The position numbers and the translations under genes are program-made. This document shows positions 1-13,020 of a stretch of 64,000 nucleotides of DNA, in pieces. The DNA comes from Galbula dea (taxonomy: Eukaryota > Chordata > Aves > Piciformes > Galbulidae). The DNA lies in assembly GCA_013399015.1 (NCBI GenBank), contig VWZX01001040.1, forward strand, positions 434,001-498,000. Direction: 5' to 3'. A model generated the notes under the pieces. The model worked only from the letters and a program-made list of their open reading frames with translations. It had not been told where the DNA came from and did not search any database. How positions within the stretch are numbered: position 1 is the first letter of the stretch; the number at the start of each line of letters is the position of its first letter.

Positions 1-1638
1 AACATAGAATACTGAAAAAGAATATTTAGGTTTACGTGTTTTGATTATTTGAGTAGATCATAGCACCTTTAGGCCATGTTAGAGTTATTTAATAGAGTTA
101 TTACAGCTTGAAATAATTTTTATTTTAAAAAACTTCAAAGAAACTTATTTTTAACAGCTTACATAAAAATAATCAATTTGTATGATAGATAGCTGGTCAC
201 TGACTATTTACAAACTGATGTCTAAAACCTTTCCCATTTTTGTCAGAATAGGAACACTTAGCTTTTTCCTTCAATTGAGAGCAATTTTCTAGGAGGAACA
301 ATAGAGTTATTGTCAAACTGTGGCCAGTCAGACCAGAGGGTCAAATCTACCAGCGTGGCAGCGTGGAAAAAGCCAGCTTCTGCTGGGCTGCTGGTGGGAG
401 CAGTTTGCTTTGCTGCTGACAGCTTCCTTGCTGTGTCCTCTCTGCCCAAGGAGCTGAGTGCCGTCTTCTGTGCAGCAGCAGCTAAATTTATGGAGCAGCG
501 ATAGCAGTTGTCATTAAGTTTATACTGCACATTTTTAATTGTGACCTAACAGAGTGTGTAAAAGCAGGATCCAGGTGGAAAAAGGTGCTTTCCCTCCCAA
601 ACTAGGCAGCATCACTGAGAAAGCTGCCCTACACCCTTTTGTCTGCCATGTTCGTTTGTTCAGCTGCTCGGGTTTGCCAAGGTGATTATCGAAGCGGGTC
701 TTGGCAACTGTATCACCTACTTGATGCTCAAGAGCAAGCAGTGGACATGCCACACTTGACAGCTGGCTTCTTCACATGTGTGTACACAAACATTCATGTA
801 CACAGTGACTGCCTGTCATCCACACTGCTCCCTTCTCTGTGCACGCTGGTGGATCAAAATGTCCCGCTGTTGTTTCCTTGATGCTGACAGCAGGGAGATT
901 AGCAAAATGCTTCTGCATTTTCATCCTGACAAAGCAAGACCAAATACATATAGTGTGTATTGAACCCTCCTTCCCCCATCTGGCAGATACTCACACACTA
1001 ATGAGGGTGCAGTCATCTCACAGTCAAAGCACGTGTGGGTAGCAGGAGGCGAAGGGCACTCATCAGGACGTGCTCAAATGCCTATCTTCGCTTTTAAAGG
1101 TTACAAGTTACATTGGTCTCCCAAGTTTCCCTGATGCTGGCAGATGGAGTGCCTGTTAGCCATGTGCCATATCTATGTCTTCATGGTGCAACATTACGTC
1201 TGAGATGCTTTTTCTGCACAAAAGAAGTTCTCTCACCACATTAGCAGAGCTGCAGGGGAATGGAAGCATGGAAAAGTTTTAAAGTACTTTGTTTACTACT
1301 TTGTCTTTGCACATGCTAATGATTTTACAAGTGGTTCTTTATGTGTTGTGTCTTGCTTTGTTAAATATCTTCATCTTTTTCAAAAAATAGGGTAATGTGC
1401 AGAGTTGGGCAAGGTCTAATAATATGTAAATGTTGCTGATACAGCATGACGTTCACAGGCTCTCCAGAGATTTGAAGAAGCAGGTGATTCTCAAGTTCAT
1501 TCACCAGTCCTTCCTAAATCCTTGGTCCCCTTCTTCTCCCCAGAAGGTCTATCTGAGAGCTAGAAGCGTGCTGTGTCATCTGGCCTTTTGGCCAAGGTCA
1601 GCAGACTATCTAAAGCCCAAGTTATGTTTTTCTTTTAG
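1..1638 (+). other. SYT16: SYT16 intron (3' part), no exon recognised
   Basis: This stretch precedes the first recognisable SYT16 exon and ends in a good acceptor (pyrimidine-rich tract ending ttcttttag). The next exon starts in phase 1, so the upstream exon, which should encode the N-terminal membrane segment, must end one base into a codon. I found no such exon here, so it probably lies upstream of the window. Short open frames on both strands look like chance. Confidence 0.6.
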
Positions 1639-1851
1639 TAAACAGTTACAGGGTGGATGAAGAACAGACAACATCTTCAGGCAGCGATGATAAGGTGGTT
1701 AAGAAGTTTGAGATCTCTGTGTCATGCTCACAAGCTTTTCGATCAGAAGTATCTGAAAAAGCAACACCAGCAATCATGGAGCATATACCCAAATTCAGCC
1801 ATTTGCTCTCCAGCCACGAGGAGTACAGTACAGAGGTATCTGAATGCAAAG
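1639..1851 (+). CDS. SYT16: Synaptotagmin-16, linker exon (partial gene)
   Basis: First SYT16 exon visible in the window, 213 bp, entering and leaving in phase 1. It follows a pyrimidine-rich acceptor (ttcttttag) and ends at AAAG|GTACTG. It encodes about 70 residues of the linker between the membrane anchor and the C2 domains: NSYRVDEEQTTSSGSDD followed by a KKFEISVSCSQAF segment. The D-E/SS-S-D/E pattern parallels the equivalent linker of the paralogue SYT14 as I remember it. The last base (G) joins the AT that opens the next exon to give Asp, which supports the pairing. The linker has no catalytic motif. Homology rests on remembered SYT14/SYT16 sequence and on phase continuity, so it is less certain than the C2 exons. 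Confidence 0.75.
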
Positions 1852-3224
1852 GTACTGTCTGCATGAAGTTGAAGAAGTTGGAGTTTAAGATCTGTAGCCT
1901 CTAAATGGAGAGGTTCTTCTGTTGTGGAGGACAAGTCCTGAATCTTGCTTTCTGTTTTACTAAACTTGGTTTCCTTATTGGTTACCTGCAGCTCATTTCT
2001 AAAATACTTGGAGGGAAGAGTCTGGATCCAACCCCTGCTGAAATACATGAAGGTCTTTCCATTAACTGCATGTGGCTTTTGCATTCTGGCTCCTAATCCA
2101 CAGGGATTTTATTGCCAATTTTGCCAGAATAAAGACTGCAGGACTTCATTCTAATTATTTTTGCCCTGTGCCACTTAAGTCATTCCTTTAGCAAGCCTTT
2201 TAGCATAAGCTGAATGTCTCCTTTTACAACAGCTTTGCAAACACAAGGTGAACACAGAATGAATTATGCTGTATCATTTGCCAGCACATATGCCAAATGT
2301 CAGGCAATGACAGAATCTAAAAATTTATGGCACAGAAGGGAAGAATTTTATGATCTTCTACGGACTAATGTAATGACTTTTTTTATACAAACAGATGAAA
2401 TGCATTTAAAAATGTAGCTACTTAGAAAATTGACCTGAACACATTCTAAAATCTGGAGAAGTTCATTAGAGGGAAGAGCTGTGAAAGTGCCCTTTGGTTT
2501 TTGTTCCATAGAATGTTTTCATTTTGAAATACAATTGCTTGATTATAAGGCACCCTCTTATTAGAGTGATCATTTCAAGATGTGACTCTCCATCGAACTC
2601 TTCTTCTGGCACAACATGGTGCAGAGTTGCTCTCACTTCTCTTTTCAGAAGTAATATTAGTATTGTTTAAATAGCTGTTCAGAAACTAGATGAAACCAGA
2701 TGTTGAAGCCTGCTTTCACTGAGACATTCAGTTCTCTGCCTCATTCCTCTCTAAGCTCAGGATTATACCCTTCCTTATGAACAAATGCCTATAATCCTTG
2801 GGTATGTCAGGTCTTCAAACCCAGAGAGTCTTCTGAGGCATGTAGAGTTACTATTACTGGGTGTACAGCGATAGTTGCATGCACCCATGGTTCCCTGTAT
2901 GAGATATGGTAGAGAAGCTGAGTGGTGGAGGTAAATTCTAGATACCACCACACCCTGCTACCCCCCAGTTGCCCATCCAAGAATTCTATGCATGTGAGAG
3001 TCCATTTTGGCCCCTAGCTGGTGCTGTGCTCACAAAGCATAGAAGGTTTGTCAGTCTAAAGCCATCACTGTGACCTGAGGGTGTATCAAACACGATTTCA
3101 GCCAAGCAGATCCTCTGGACTTTTCTGGGTGGGAGGGATGAAGGGTTTTTCAAAAGTGCTTTGTCCAAATTGTGATCATGACAGTTTCAGACCTTCTTTA
3201 GACTCTACCTGAGACTTCTTGGAT

Positions 3225-3275
3225 TAGACAACCTTTAAAGGTCCTTTTCAACCCAAAACATTCTGTGATTCTCTG
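3225..3275 (+). repeat. CR1 LINE 3' tail fragment
   Basis: About 50 bp with the CR1 3'-terminal signature: 'cctttaaaggtccttttcaaccc', then an ATTCTGTGATTCT octamer-type ending. Only the extreme 3' end is present, as is usual for 5'-truncated CR1 copies in birds. Confidence 0.75.
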
Positions 3276-4654
3276 CTTCTTATCTCCTTGTGTTCTCTTA
3301 ACAGACCTTTTACTAGCTGATATGTTTCTTTTCTTACAGAATCAGAAGTCTGTAACAAACTTAGGCATACAGTGAAGTTTAGCATCTTGGAGAGCCCTTA
3401 GTAGCTTCTCTCCCACTCAGCCTTGACATATGGCAAAGTCTTCTCACATCATGTTCTTACATGAGATTTTCCTTGACCCTCTGTTTCTGTTATCAATGTC
3501 ATGAAAATCTGCACTTTGGACTCATTTAGCTTTAACTTTTCACCTCTTAAAAATCTTTGTAGTAATCTGAATAGAGCTTGAAAGGAGGAGTGCACGCTGC
3601 AGGAAGGAAGTGTCTGAAGGGTGCTCTGGGGAGCTGAATGGCTTGAAAGCCAGCTCTGCCCACAGCCTCTCTGCAAATCACCCTGTTAATAAAGAGCCTA
3701 TTTTAGTTCTGGAAACATGGAGTCTTCTCAGGCTATTACCCAGCATGTGGTAAATTAAACAATCTTGGCCTGATTGCATAACGTCACTTGAAATTTAAGA
3801 TCCTTTTTCTCTTTAACCCCAAAAATTTGCAAGCCATTTTTGTTTAGATTTATTGTAATTAGATAATGATTGTGCTCCTTTGAGGCTCTTCTAGGAAGTT
3901 TTTTAGCACTTTTTGATGGCTAATCTCTAAACAACCAGGGGCCAGAAGCACTGCTCTGTCTCCTTGCTTCTGGTTTGGTTTAGCGCGAGGGAGCACATGG
4001 TGCTGGGGTACTGCAGAGTGATTTGGAACTGGGCCTGTAGCAAGGGCCAGGCAAGAGGATTTTTGCTGTATGAAGATAAACATGTCTCAGTGCCACTAAC
4101 TTGGATCTCTGCTGCTGATTTCCTAGGCTTCATCTTTTAACCCTGGCACCGTGTTTTAGGAAGTGATGAGACCTCGCAGGATATTTCTGTGGCACGTTCT
4201 AATGCTTTATAGAAGTGAGAGATTGTGTCTCATTGAAAAAGAAGAAAGATACTGTAGGTTAACCAGGTCATTTACCTGCCAATGGGGGTGGGGTTTCCAC
4301 AGTATTTTCCAGCCTGATTTTCAGTGTTTGATGTGATCAGCTTTCCCTTTTATCTGTGGAAAGAAGCTTCCATATCCCACCACTTGTTAGAGTTATGTTT
4401 GGATATGATGCTCATCCTTTCATCTGACAAAAGTCACTGTTTCTTCATAGCCAGTTCTCCAACTTTGAATACAGACTTCCCTGATTTAATGGTGATTTCT
4501 GTTCCCCAGTATTCCCCTTGCCTCCTTCCTGACTTGTGGGCACATGACACAGCAGGGAAAGGTTGAGGGGCAGGATTAATAAAAAGAAGAAGAAGGAAAA
4601 CCCCACACTTTCCTAGTGTACTGTACTATCTGCCTCTGATTTTAGAATTGGCTG

Positions 4655-5220
4655 CTATTATGCTGTGGGAGGTGATCCTGCCCCTCTACTCAGCCCTGGT
4701 GGGGCCCTGCTTGGAGTACTGTGTTCAGTTCTGGGCTCCTCAGTATAAAAGGTACTTGGAGCTCCTGGAGCGAGCCCAGCGGATTGCTGCAAAGATGGTC
4801 AGGGACTGAAGCATCTCCCTTATGAGGAAGGGCTGAGGGAACTGGGCTTGTTAAGCCTGAAGAAGAGGAGCCTGAAAGGGGACCTTATCAATGTGTATAA
4901 GTATCTGACAGGAATGTATGAGGAGGATGGAGCCAGGCTCTTCTTGATGGTACCAAGCAATAGGACTCGAGGCAGCAGGCATAAACTGGAACATGGGAAG
5001 TTCCACCTATGCATGCAGAAAAACTTCTTTACTGTGAGGGTGGCTGAGGACTGGAACAGGTTGCCCAGAAAGGTTGTGGAGTCTTCTTCCCTGGAGACAT
5101 TCAGAAACCATCTGGACACAATCTTGAGTAAAGTGCTCTAGGGAGCCGTGCTAGAGCAGGGAGGATGGACTACATGACCTCTGGCAGTGCCTTCCAACCA
5201 TACCCATTCTGTGATTCTGT
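4655..5220 (+). repeat. CR1 LINE 3' end, 5'-truncated
   Basis: About 565 bp of CR1 in + orientation. It retains the end of the ORF2-type frame ('LKKRSLKGDLINVYKYL', then the EDGARLF and NRLP motifs common to CR1 reverse-transcriptase C-termini) and a short 3' UTR ending ATTCTGTGATTCTGT. The open frame at 4848-5141 is part of this element and not a host gene. Confidence 0.92.
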
Positions 5221-6138
5221 ACTCTTGGCTAATTAAAGTTCAGATAGTTAGATAATGCTATCTCAAAAGATATCCCTGATGCATTTTTATTCATGTCAGG
5301 TATTCATAAGACAGTTGACATTTTCTTCCTTAAAGATCTCTCAGGTAAATTACAAGCATTTTACTGCTCTGACCTTTTCCTTTACCTGAAGAACTTCTGT
5401 TTTTACCATTTTTTTGGTGAATATAATGTTAGAACAGATGTAATTGGGGAGGTGCAGTTGTTCTACTCTGTATAGTTGGGCTATTACCTGTAATGACCCT
5501 CTAATACTGGTATTTATAAGTGATTATCTCTTACCAAACTATGTTAAATTCAAAGAAAAAGCCAGACTGTTTCACTGAATGGTTTTGGTGAATCACCTTT
5601 TCCTTTCCTTTCCCTGAATATTACATTTGCTTTCCTAACACATTCATTTTGTGCCTGAGTCTAAGGGAGATGGCTTGCTCTATTAATATATTTCTGGAGT
5701 TCTGCTGTTATGAATAGCCTTTTATGACTTTAATGTAGTTTTTGAAAATTCTTCTATTATTGATCTAGATATTATCCCAGTAGGAGTCAAAACCACAAGA
5801 CAATTGTGTGAGGATAATTTCTTACTACAGTAGCATTTTATTCTGAAAGCCTGCTGTGTGGTGTGTGCTTTGATGGATGACCCACTGTTTAAAATGTGTA
5901 TTAGACATTGGCTTGCTAATTAAATGCCTTAAGGAGAACCTATATCCATTCAGTCTCAGTAAATTTGTGGAATTTCTGTTATTTTATTTCTTACTTACAT
6001 TCTGATGTTTACTTCTGTCTGTTTCTGCCTTTATAGAGAAGAATGGGAGTAATGGCAAAAAAATCAAATTACTTTCTACCCTTACTCAAGAGTTTCAGCT
6101 CAGGGCAGAGGCAAGACAATGAGGGCTCTCTCTTTCAG

Positions 6139-6174
6139 AACTAGGTTTGCCAGATGGGAGGAAGAGGAGAAGAG
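6139..6174 (+). other. SYT16: Candidate 36-nt microexon of SYT16
   Basis: Inside the SYT16 phase-1 intron, a pyrimidine-rich acceptor (ctctctctttcag) is followed after exactly 36 nt by a donor (GAAGAG|GTAGGT). Inserted between the flanking exons in phase 1 it adds 12 codons without a stop (ELGLPDGRKRRR) and keeps the frame. This is splice-site and frame evidence only; I have no homologue for it and chance is a real alternative. Confidence 0.25.
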
Positions 6175-6616
6175 GTAGGTTTTGTATTTCAGAAGGGAGT
6201 GAGAAAAGCACACACCTGGAATTTGAAAGTTCTGAATCTGGATCCCTCTTTCCTGCTGAAGGACCATCTCCCATGTCTCAGAAGAGGACCATAATTAACA
6301 AAGCTGTAAGGTGCTCTCAGACTTGTCTGTTGAAGTGCCTGTGCCTGAAATATTTTGCTAGGAGGGAGATTGTGAGACCTCTGAAGAAAGAGGATAAAGT
6401 TATTCTCCTAATCTCTGAGCTGTTAAATTGAAAGAGCCACCAAAGCAAGGGGCAGGGACTTCTGCACACCTCCATAAAATGTTTCCTGGCTATTTTTTTT
6501 CTTTTTTGTGGAGCAGATATGAATCAGAAACAGCATATTTGCTGCTAAGACTGGACACAGAGTTTTTTCTACTCAGAAAGATTTAGGTTTTTTGTTCTAG
6601 ACAGAAAGATATGTAG

Positions 6617-7745
6617 AGAATCATAGAATGACTTGGTTGGAAGGGTCATTTAAAGGTCATCTAGTTGTACCCCTCCCACCATGATCAGGTTGTTCAAAGC
6701 CCCATCTAATCTGACTTTGAACACTTGCAGTGATGGGGCATCCACAGATTCTGCTGGCAACCTGTTCCAGTGTCTCACCACCTCACAGTAAATAATTTCT
6801 TCCTTGTATCCTTCCTTGTATCTACCCTCTTTCAGTTCAAAACCATTACCCCTTATCCTATCACTACAGGCCCTTCTAAAAAGTTTTGCTCCATCTTTCT
6901 TATAAGCTCCCTTTAAATATTGAAAAGCAGTAATAAGGCCTCCTTGGAGCCTTCTCTTCTCCAAGCTGACAAGTCCAACTCTCTCAGCCTTTCCTCATAG
7001 CAGAGGTGTTCCAGCCCTCTATTAATTTTCATCACCCTCCTTTTGACCTGCTCTAACAAGTCCATGTCTTGTGCTGAGGACTCCAGAGCTGGATGCAGTA
7101 CTCCAGGTAAGGTCTCACTAGTGCAGAATAAAAGGGGAGAATCATCTCCCTCTCAACCTGCTGGCCCTGCTGATTTTGATGCAGCCCAGGATACAGCTGG
7201 TTTTCTGGGCTGTAAGTGCACATTGCTGGCTTGTATCCAATGTTTAATCCACCAGTATTCCCAAGTCCTCCTCTCCAGGGCTGTTCTCAATCACTTCATC
7301 CCTCAGCCTGTACTGGGCATTGCTCTGACCTAGACTGGGGACCTTTGGCCTTGTTGACTTCCCGAGGTTCACATTGGCCCACTTCTCAAGACTGTCAAAG
7401 TCCCTCTGGATGGCATCCCATCCCTCAAATGTGTCATCTGCAAACTTACTGAGGGTGCACTCAGTCCTACTGTGTCATTAATAAAGATATTGAACAGCAC
7501 CAGTCCCAATACAGACCCCCAGTGGACTCCAGAGGGTGCTACTGATCTCTGTTTGGACATCAAGCCATTGACTGCAACTATTTGTATGAGACCTTGCAGG
7601 CAACTCCTTATCCATCAGATAGCCCATCCATCAAATCAATATCTTCCTAATTTAGAGGTAAGAATGTTGTGTGGGGCCATGTCAAAGGCCTTACAGAAGT
7701 CAAGTTAGGTGACATTTCTTGCTCTTCCTTTGTCCACTAATACAG
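6617..7745 (-). repeat. CR1 LINE, long - strand copy
   Basis: About 1.1 kb of CR1 in reverse orientation. The left end is the complement of the CR1 tail ('agaatcatagaatgac'). It continues through the conserved C-terminal RT frame (on the - strand: EKRRLQGGLITAFQYLKGAY at 6905-6964) to a stretch matching the more upstream CR1 frame near 7740. Several frames are broken, so it is an inactive 5'-truncated copy lying in a SYT16 intron. Confidence 0.92.
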
Positions 7746-8439
7746 AAGTAAAACTCATAAAAGGGGTGCAGGAAATTAGGGAACACATCTCCCCTCAGTT
7801 GCCCTTGGGACAATTTTTCACAAACATAGGGGTTTTGAGTCTTACAGGTTGGCTTGTGTGATTGATCATGCACACCTAAGCTCTCAGAGATAGGTGATAG
7901 TGTCATGGTGGCACTCTTGTTATCTCTATGAACCTCCTTCCCTCACCAGCACCTTCCCCTCAAGTGCAATTCCAAGTCCTGTCCTTTCCTCCTCCTTCTC
8001 CTGCATAGAAGGAAATTGCTGATAGCTGTTCATCTGGCCTATGCTGTGCTTTTCTTCCATTTGTCTGACCTGTGTTTTCATGGAAGCAATACCTTTGGGG
8101 CCACAAAGCAGCTCCAAGGCACTTGAATATCACAAAAACTCCATTGGTAGTTGCATTTGGTGATTAACTTCTTCAAGTAAAGGCAGCAGGTTTCCCAGTT
8201 CAGGATGGGGTGAGAAAAAAAGCCATGTCCACTAGATCAAATGCTTATTTATACTGGATTTGTTATTTTATAGATTCAGTGCTGCAGTACTGGGAAATAG
8301 AAACTCTCTTGCATATACTGGAGATGGGGGGAGGGGAATTAAAAAAAAAGGAGAGAGAAGAAAGGCACATTTTGGGAGGTAGAGGGGGAGGAATTCTCTC
8401 TAATCCCTCTGAAATTATTTTCTTGCTGAAAATTGTTAG

Positions 8440-8696
8440 ATCTAGATGGACTAAGCCAACTGAGTTACCAAGACAACCTATCCTATCACGAAGATGACCA
8501 TGTATCTGTTGATTCAAGAAGAACAAATGAGCATAGGGGTGCTGGGCAGCATAAAGGGCCTAGGATGGAGTCTGTCATTGCTGATGGTGTTAGCCGACAA
8601 GCCATGGAAGAACATTTGGAAATGGAGACAGTATTTCCCAACCAGGGATTTGAAGTAAATGATGCTACTGACAGCTCATCGTCTTGGAGCCCTGAG
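8440..8696 (+). CDS. SYT16: Synaptotagmin-16, second linker exon
   Basis: Exon of 257 bp, entering in phase 1 and leaving in phase 0. The acceptor is ...aattgttag and the donor is CCTGAG|GTATGG. It encodes an acidic, serine-rich linker (DLDGLSQLSYQDNLSYHEDD through VFPNQGFEVNDATDSSSSW). The segment FPNQGFE...DS...SPE aligns with the FHNKGYE...DS...SPE stretch that precedes C2A in SYT14 as I recall it. Its first two bases complete the Asp codon begun in exon 1639-1851, and its end reads directly into the C2A exon. The sequence looks disordered; its function in the family is not established. The chief uncertainty is the weakly pyrimidine-rich acceptor. Confidence 0.85.
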
Positions 8697-11600
8697 GTAT
8701 GGTGAATTGTCATTTATTACACATGGTGTAAGATTCTAAAGGATGTTGGGAGCCAAAAAATGTTAGAGGAGAAATGAAGTGAAAAATTGATCAGTGCAGA
8801 ACAAGATAATGGTACTCCTGTGTGCGTGTGCTCATGAACAAACTCTGTGTTTCCCCTTTTTATGGTATTTTGCCTCTTGCTACTAACACTCATTCAGAGA
8901 AGCTGTTTCATTGCTTGATTTCTGACTACAATCTCTCAACTGAAATTGGAGCCATTAGCTCTAGCCTGACAGCATTTACTATAATTTAGCAAAGAGCACT
9001 CTGTGGTGTCCTAGGTCTTTGTTATTGGCTGTGTGTGCAGGCTGTGTGTTAGGGACATGGCGTGTGATCACTGTACCTCTTTTTCTAGGTGGTTTCTAAG
9101 GCTTAGACAATAGGAAGTATCTGACAAGCTGCAGGCAACTGATAGGGGTGGCCCCTGTCTTTGCCAAGTGACCATTACTCTGGTCCCTGTTAATCCCAGG
9201 CATCTTTTCAGGGAAGGAGGGAGCCTGAGGTTAGAATTCCTCTGCTTTCCCTGTATTTTTATTTTGAAGCCTCAAGTAAGCACTACAGATTTCTAAGGCA
9301 TTGTAAACACCTAATGACTTAGCTTCCCCTTTTCATAATCTTTCTGTGTGATGTGTTGGATTTCATTATTATTTTACCACAAGATTAAATTTCTGAAAAA
9401 ATACCAGCCTGCATCAGATATATTAAAAGAACAACACAAAGGTCACATCATCTTCTGCCTGAGTTAAGAGACTGTTTTTCAGCTGTGGAAATTAATACCT
9501 CCATCACACTCTTAGCAATAAGTCTTTGAGGGAAAGGTTTTTTCCCTCAGAACATGCTGCCTGCAGCTGGTTAAAGAGTTGGAAAGCAGTTCCTCAGTGC
9601 ATATGCTCCAGGCCTAAGGGGTGTTTAGAACAGCATTTTGGTTTGCTGCACAATCCAGTCCCACAAAGTACTACACAACACACGGGAACTCTACAGAGTG
9701 ACAGCCCTGCCCTCTCTTTGCTGTGTGCCTCTGACATGCACTGTTTGTCTGCCCATCTGAGGGTCATTTCTTCTCTTCCACATTTGATGTACATTGCCAT
9801 GGTTCACATGTGCTGCAATGTCTCCAGTGTCCTCTTGTATTTCTTTGGACAACCCCTCTCGTTTTTCTCCTAGTATCTACACTTTAAAAATGCAAAGAAT
9901 GGTTATAGGATCAGGAGGCAGATCTGCCTGAGTCCCAGCTTATCTACTTAACAAGCATGTTCTCATCCAAAGGTATTGTGTGGATTAATGAAAGACTTTT
10001 TACTGCAGGAACTAAATGTTCTGACATGCCAGAAATGTCCAAGCACTATTATGCTTCACTCAAAGGACCTCTCTTTAGAGACAAAAATGATGATTTTATG
10101 CTCCTGCAGAGGAACCACAAGTACCATTTCAAGCCTTGTCCATAATTAGCTGCTCTTTCAGGTTTCTCTGGCAGAAGTAGACTTACTTGTGAATATTGGC
10201 TGTCCTGAATGACCAGGTTAGACATACAAGTCAGTATCCTTGGCTTGACCTCTCAACAGCTGTGCTGGGAGGAGGGAAAGAAATTCAGATGAAGCATCTT
10301 CTCTTGAATTCCCTTTTACCTGTCTGTATAACCAATATATTCTCAAAAAAACCGACAGGTGCAATTATGTCAATGACTACCACAGAAAGAACACTAATGT
10401 CCATAAGGTTTGTGTGCTGAAAACTGCACAGGGGTGAGTCCCACACAGCAGAGTGCTCTCTAAAAGGTCCAGCCTATAAGGTCTCTAAAGCTTGGTTGTC
10501 ACTGCCACAGAATTTGGCAATTCTCTTTCCTTGTCTGCCTTCAGTTCGTGTAGTGTTCTCTGCAGTGGATATGGCTACAGCTATTGTAGCACAATTTGAG
10601 ATTTCTGGAAATCCAGATCCTTTTTAGCTGTCCTGTCAAAAACCAGATAGGTGACCTTCAGTCTGCCCTATCCACTGCCAGAAGAGGAGATACTCAGCCC
10701 TGTTGGGGCAGGAAAGTGCCTCTTGGATCTTTGTACCTGTAGGTGTATGATGACACACAGGCGTTTGCTTTCTCCAGTTCAAGCACGTAGATGAAAGTAA
10801 AGTTATGACACAAGCATAGTTGTCTCCACACTTTAGCAGCAGTTCTCAAAGTGCCTTGATTCCATCTCCTCAGTAGCAAATGCAGAGGTGAAAGTAGGGT
10901 GGGATGAACATGTGGAGGGAAACATGAATCAAGCACAATCCCATTACATTCCCTTCTTGAATATTATTTCAACAACCAGACAGAAATAACTTGACAGGTA
11001 CACAGCAGCACTTAACATTTGCATAACATCACGTTCTCTCCAGGCAACCTGGCCTGCCTTGCATTATTGTCCTTGCAGCCTGCTGTTCATACAGAAAGGT
11101 ATTTTTACAGGCTACCAAGTCATTTTGTGTGCTGTCCAAGCAGTGCTTTTTCTCTTTGACATTGCCTTTGCAAGATGTATGACAGCAAGTCTCTGTCACT
11201 AATGTTCACACTTGGACTTCTGTATTCACATGCATGACTTTTAAACACCTGTGAAAATATGAAAAGCTGGAGCTTTGCATGTCATGGCAGATGAATCTGA
11301 GCATGTGAAAAGAAGGTTGAGAGGAAGTAGATATAAATTCTGAGGTTTGTCCATGGTCTTGTTTCAGACATCCCACACCTGACACTTCTGAAACGAATTA
11401 CATCAGAAGTCCTATGCCCCATCATGTGTACTCTAAACAATAAAATTGCTATGTTGAAAAGAAGCATGACTTGAAATGCAAAAGAAGATAAATCTTTGAG
11501 GAGGAGGGTGACTCAGACTGCTAGTGACAGGCCTTAATTCACCTTCTGGCTATTAAGTGAAAATCTTTCCCTAGTACAGTGTATACTCATGTTTAAATAC

Positions 11601-12576
11601 AAATCATTGATCACTATAGCAACCCCTTTATCACATGAAGCACATTCTAGCTCTAAGATAAAAAAGCACTTTTGAACAGAAACACCCACTCATCAGAAGG
11701 CAAGGTGAGTATCCCTGGTTTTTATCTTGCTTTATCAAGATGATTTTTGGTTTAAAAGTAGGTGAATGGTTGTGTTTGAGTTGGTCTCTGTGTGTTTTGA
11801 TTGTTTATTTTCAATTTTTATTCTTGCATTTATTAGTATCCAAACTCAACAGAAGGAGCAGATGTTTCTCTTGAGAGATTTAAAAAAGGGAATAAAGAAT
11901 CAATGTGTATTTAGTCAGACTGTTTTTCTTTATTATCATTGCTTTAGCTGTTGGAAAACTATTGAATTATAGAGCAGCATTTAGAAATGGAATTTCCATT
12001 CTGCAAGAAATTCTGGCATGGTGATTTCCCCTCCCATCAACTGAACACAGTGCTTAATTTTCTAAAGTTCCAGTAGAAGAAAATATCCAAAACACTAGCA
12101 AGTTTGATTGAATTGTTTGATTTCAGTAATGTAAAAAAATTCCTTTTGAAAAAATTCCAGTGTACATTCAAAGTAATAGGTTAAGTTGGGTATTTTAACC
12201 AAATGAAACCAAGAAGTTTTATTAATGCCTCCAAATTGACATGAATGTAATTTAAAAAAATCTCTTGTTTATTTTTTTCCTGTGTTGAATTTTTGCCAAA
12301 TTAACAGTGTCCTGCAAAATATGTAAACACTGGTGAAACGTTTTGTTGGTAATGTGTCAACAAGTGCTGTTGCTTCCTAGATTGCATGGGGAATGTTACT
12401 CAAAATCAGGCACTTAACTATCACTGGCCTTTTAAGACAGAGTAGGGTCCTTAAGTTGCAGAGCAGCTGCCTACACTTGCAAGCACAAGTAAGGAGAACA
12501 GTTTTCTTTTCAAATAGAGTTGGGATCATAGACACAGTTGAAATCCAATGAAGATTTTGCTTCTTTCTCTTTGCAG
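8697..12576 (+). other. SYT16: SYT16 intron, nothing else recognised
   Basis: Phase-0 intron of about 3.9 kb between the linker exon and the C2A exon. I recognise no CR1 or other repeat. The frames at 9526-9873 and 9957-10145 show no family motif and no codon or splice support. Confidence 0.6.
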
Positions 12577-13020
12577 GAGCATAATGAGGTGAACAGTGTA
12601 CCAGCTCACCATGGTGGTCATGAACCCATCTGCAAATGTGGTGACCTAGATGTTACCTTCAATTATAAAGCCTCAAGTCAAAAGCTGGTGGTTACTATCT
12701 TGGAGGCCAGGAATATTCCAGACAAAGACCGCAGTGGTGTGAACACTTGGCAAGTGCACACGGTCCTGATGCCTAGCAAGAAACAGAGGGGCAAAACAAG
12801 TGTTCAGAGAGGACCCATCCCCATGTTCAAGGATAAAATTACCTTCAGTAAGCTAGAGCCAGAGGAGTTAAGCAGCCATGCTATTCGTTTCCGCCTCTAT
12901 GCCGTGCACAAGCTGATTGGAGAGAAGATGATGGGAGAGCAGTTGTTTTACCTGAGCAACATCAGCCAGGAAAGGGAAGTGAAGGTGACATTGGTCTTGG
13001 AACCAAGGAGTAACTTGAGT
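12577..13020 (+). CDS. SYT16: Synaptotagmin-16, C2A domain exon
   Basis: Exon of 444 bp (148 codons, phase 0 at both ends) with acceptor ctctttgcag and consensus donor AGT|GTAAGT. After about 25 residues it encodes essentially a whole C2A domain: CGDLDVTFNYKASSQKLVV, LEARNIPDKDRSG, WQVHTVLMPSKKQRGKTS, VRGP-type turn and RFRLYAVHKLIGEKMMGE. C2 domains bind phospholipid, usually through five acidic loop residues. Here the canonical SDPYV of loop 1 is replaced by VNTWQV and the loop-3 D-x-D is absent, as in the Ca2+-independent SYT14/SYT16 pair. The DKDRSGVN loop and the EPRSN ending fit SYT16 better than SYT14. The protein is thought to be a Ca2+-independent trafficking factor. Confidence 0.95.

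Larger units (their letters stand above)
1852..8439 (+). other. SYT16: SYT16 intron with CR1 fragments
   Basis: Phase-1 intron of about 6.6 kb between two linker exons. It contains a short CR1 tail near 3225, a + strand CR1 3' end at 4655-5220 and a long - strand CR1 at 6617-7745, listed separately, plus a candidate microexon at 6139-6174. I see nothing else I can name; A-rich runs near 8340 are simple sequence. Confidence 0.7.

Noticed and set aside
4848..5141. 97-codon frame resembling a conserved protein
   Set aside because: It is the C-terminal piece of CR1 ORF2; the same holds for 6650-6964, 17132-17662, 58134-58349, 59110-59367 and 59586-59780.
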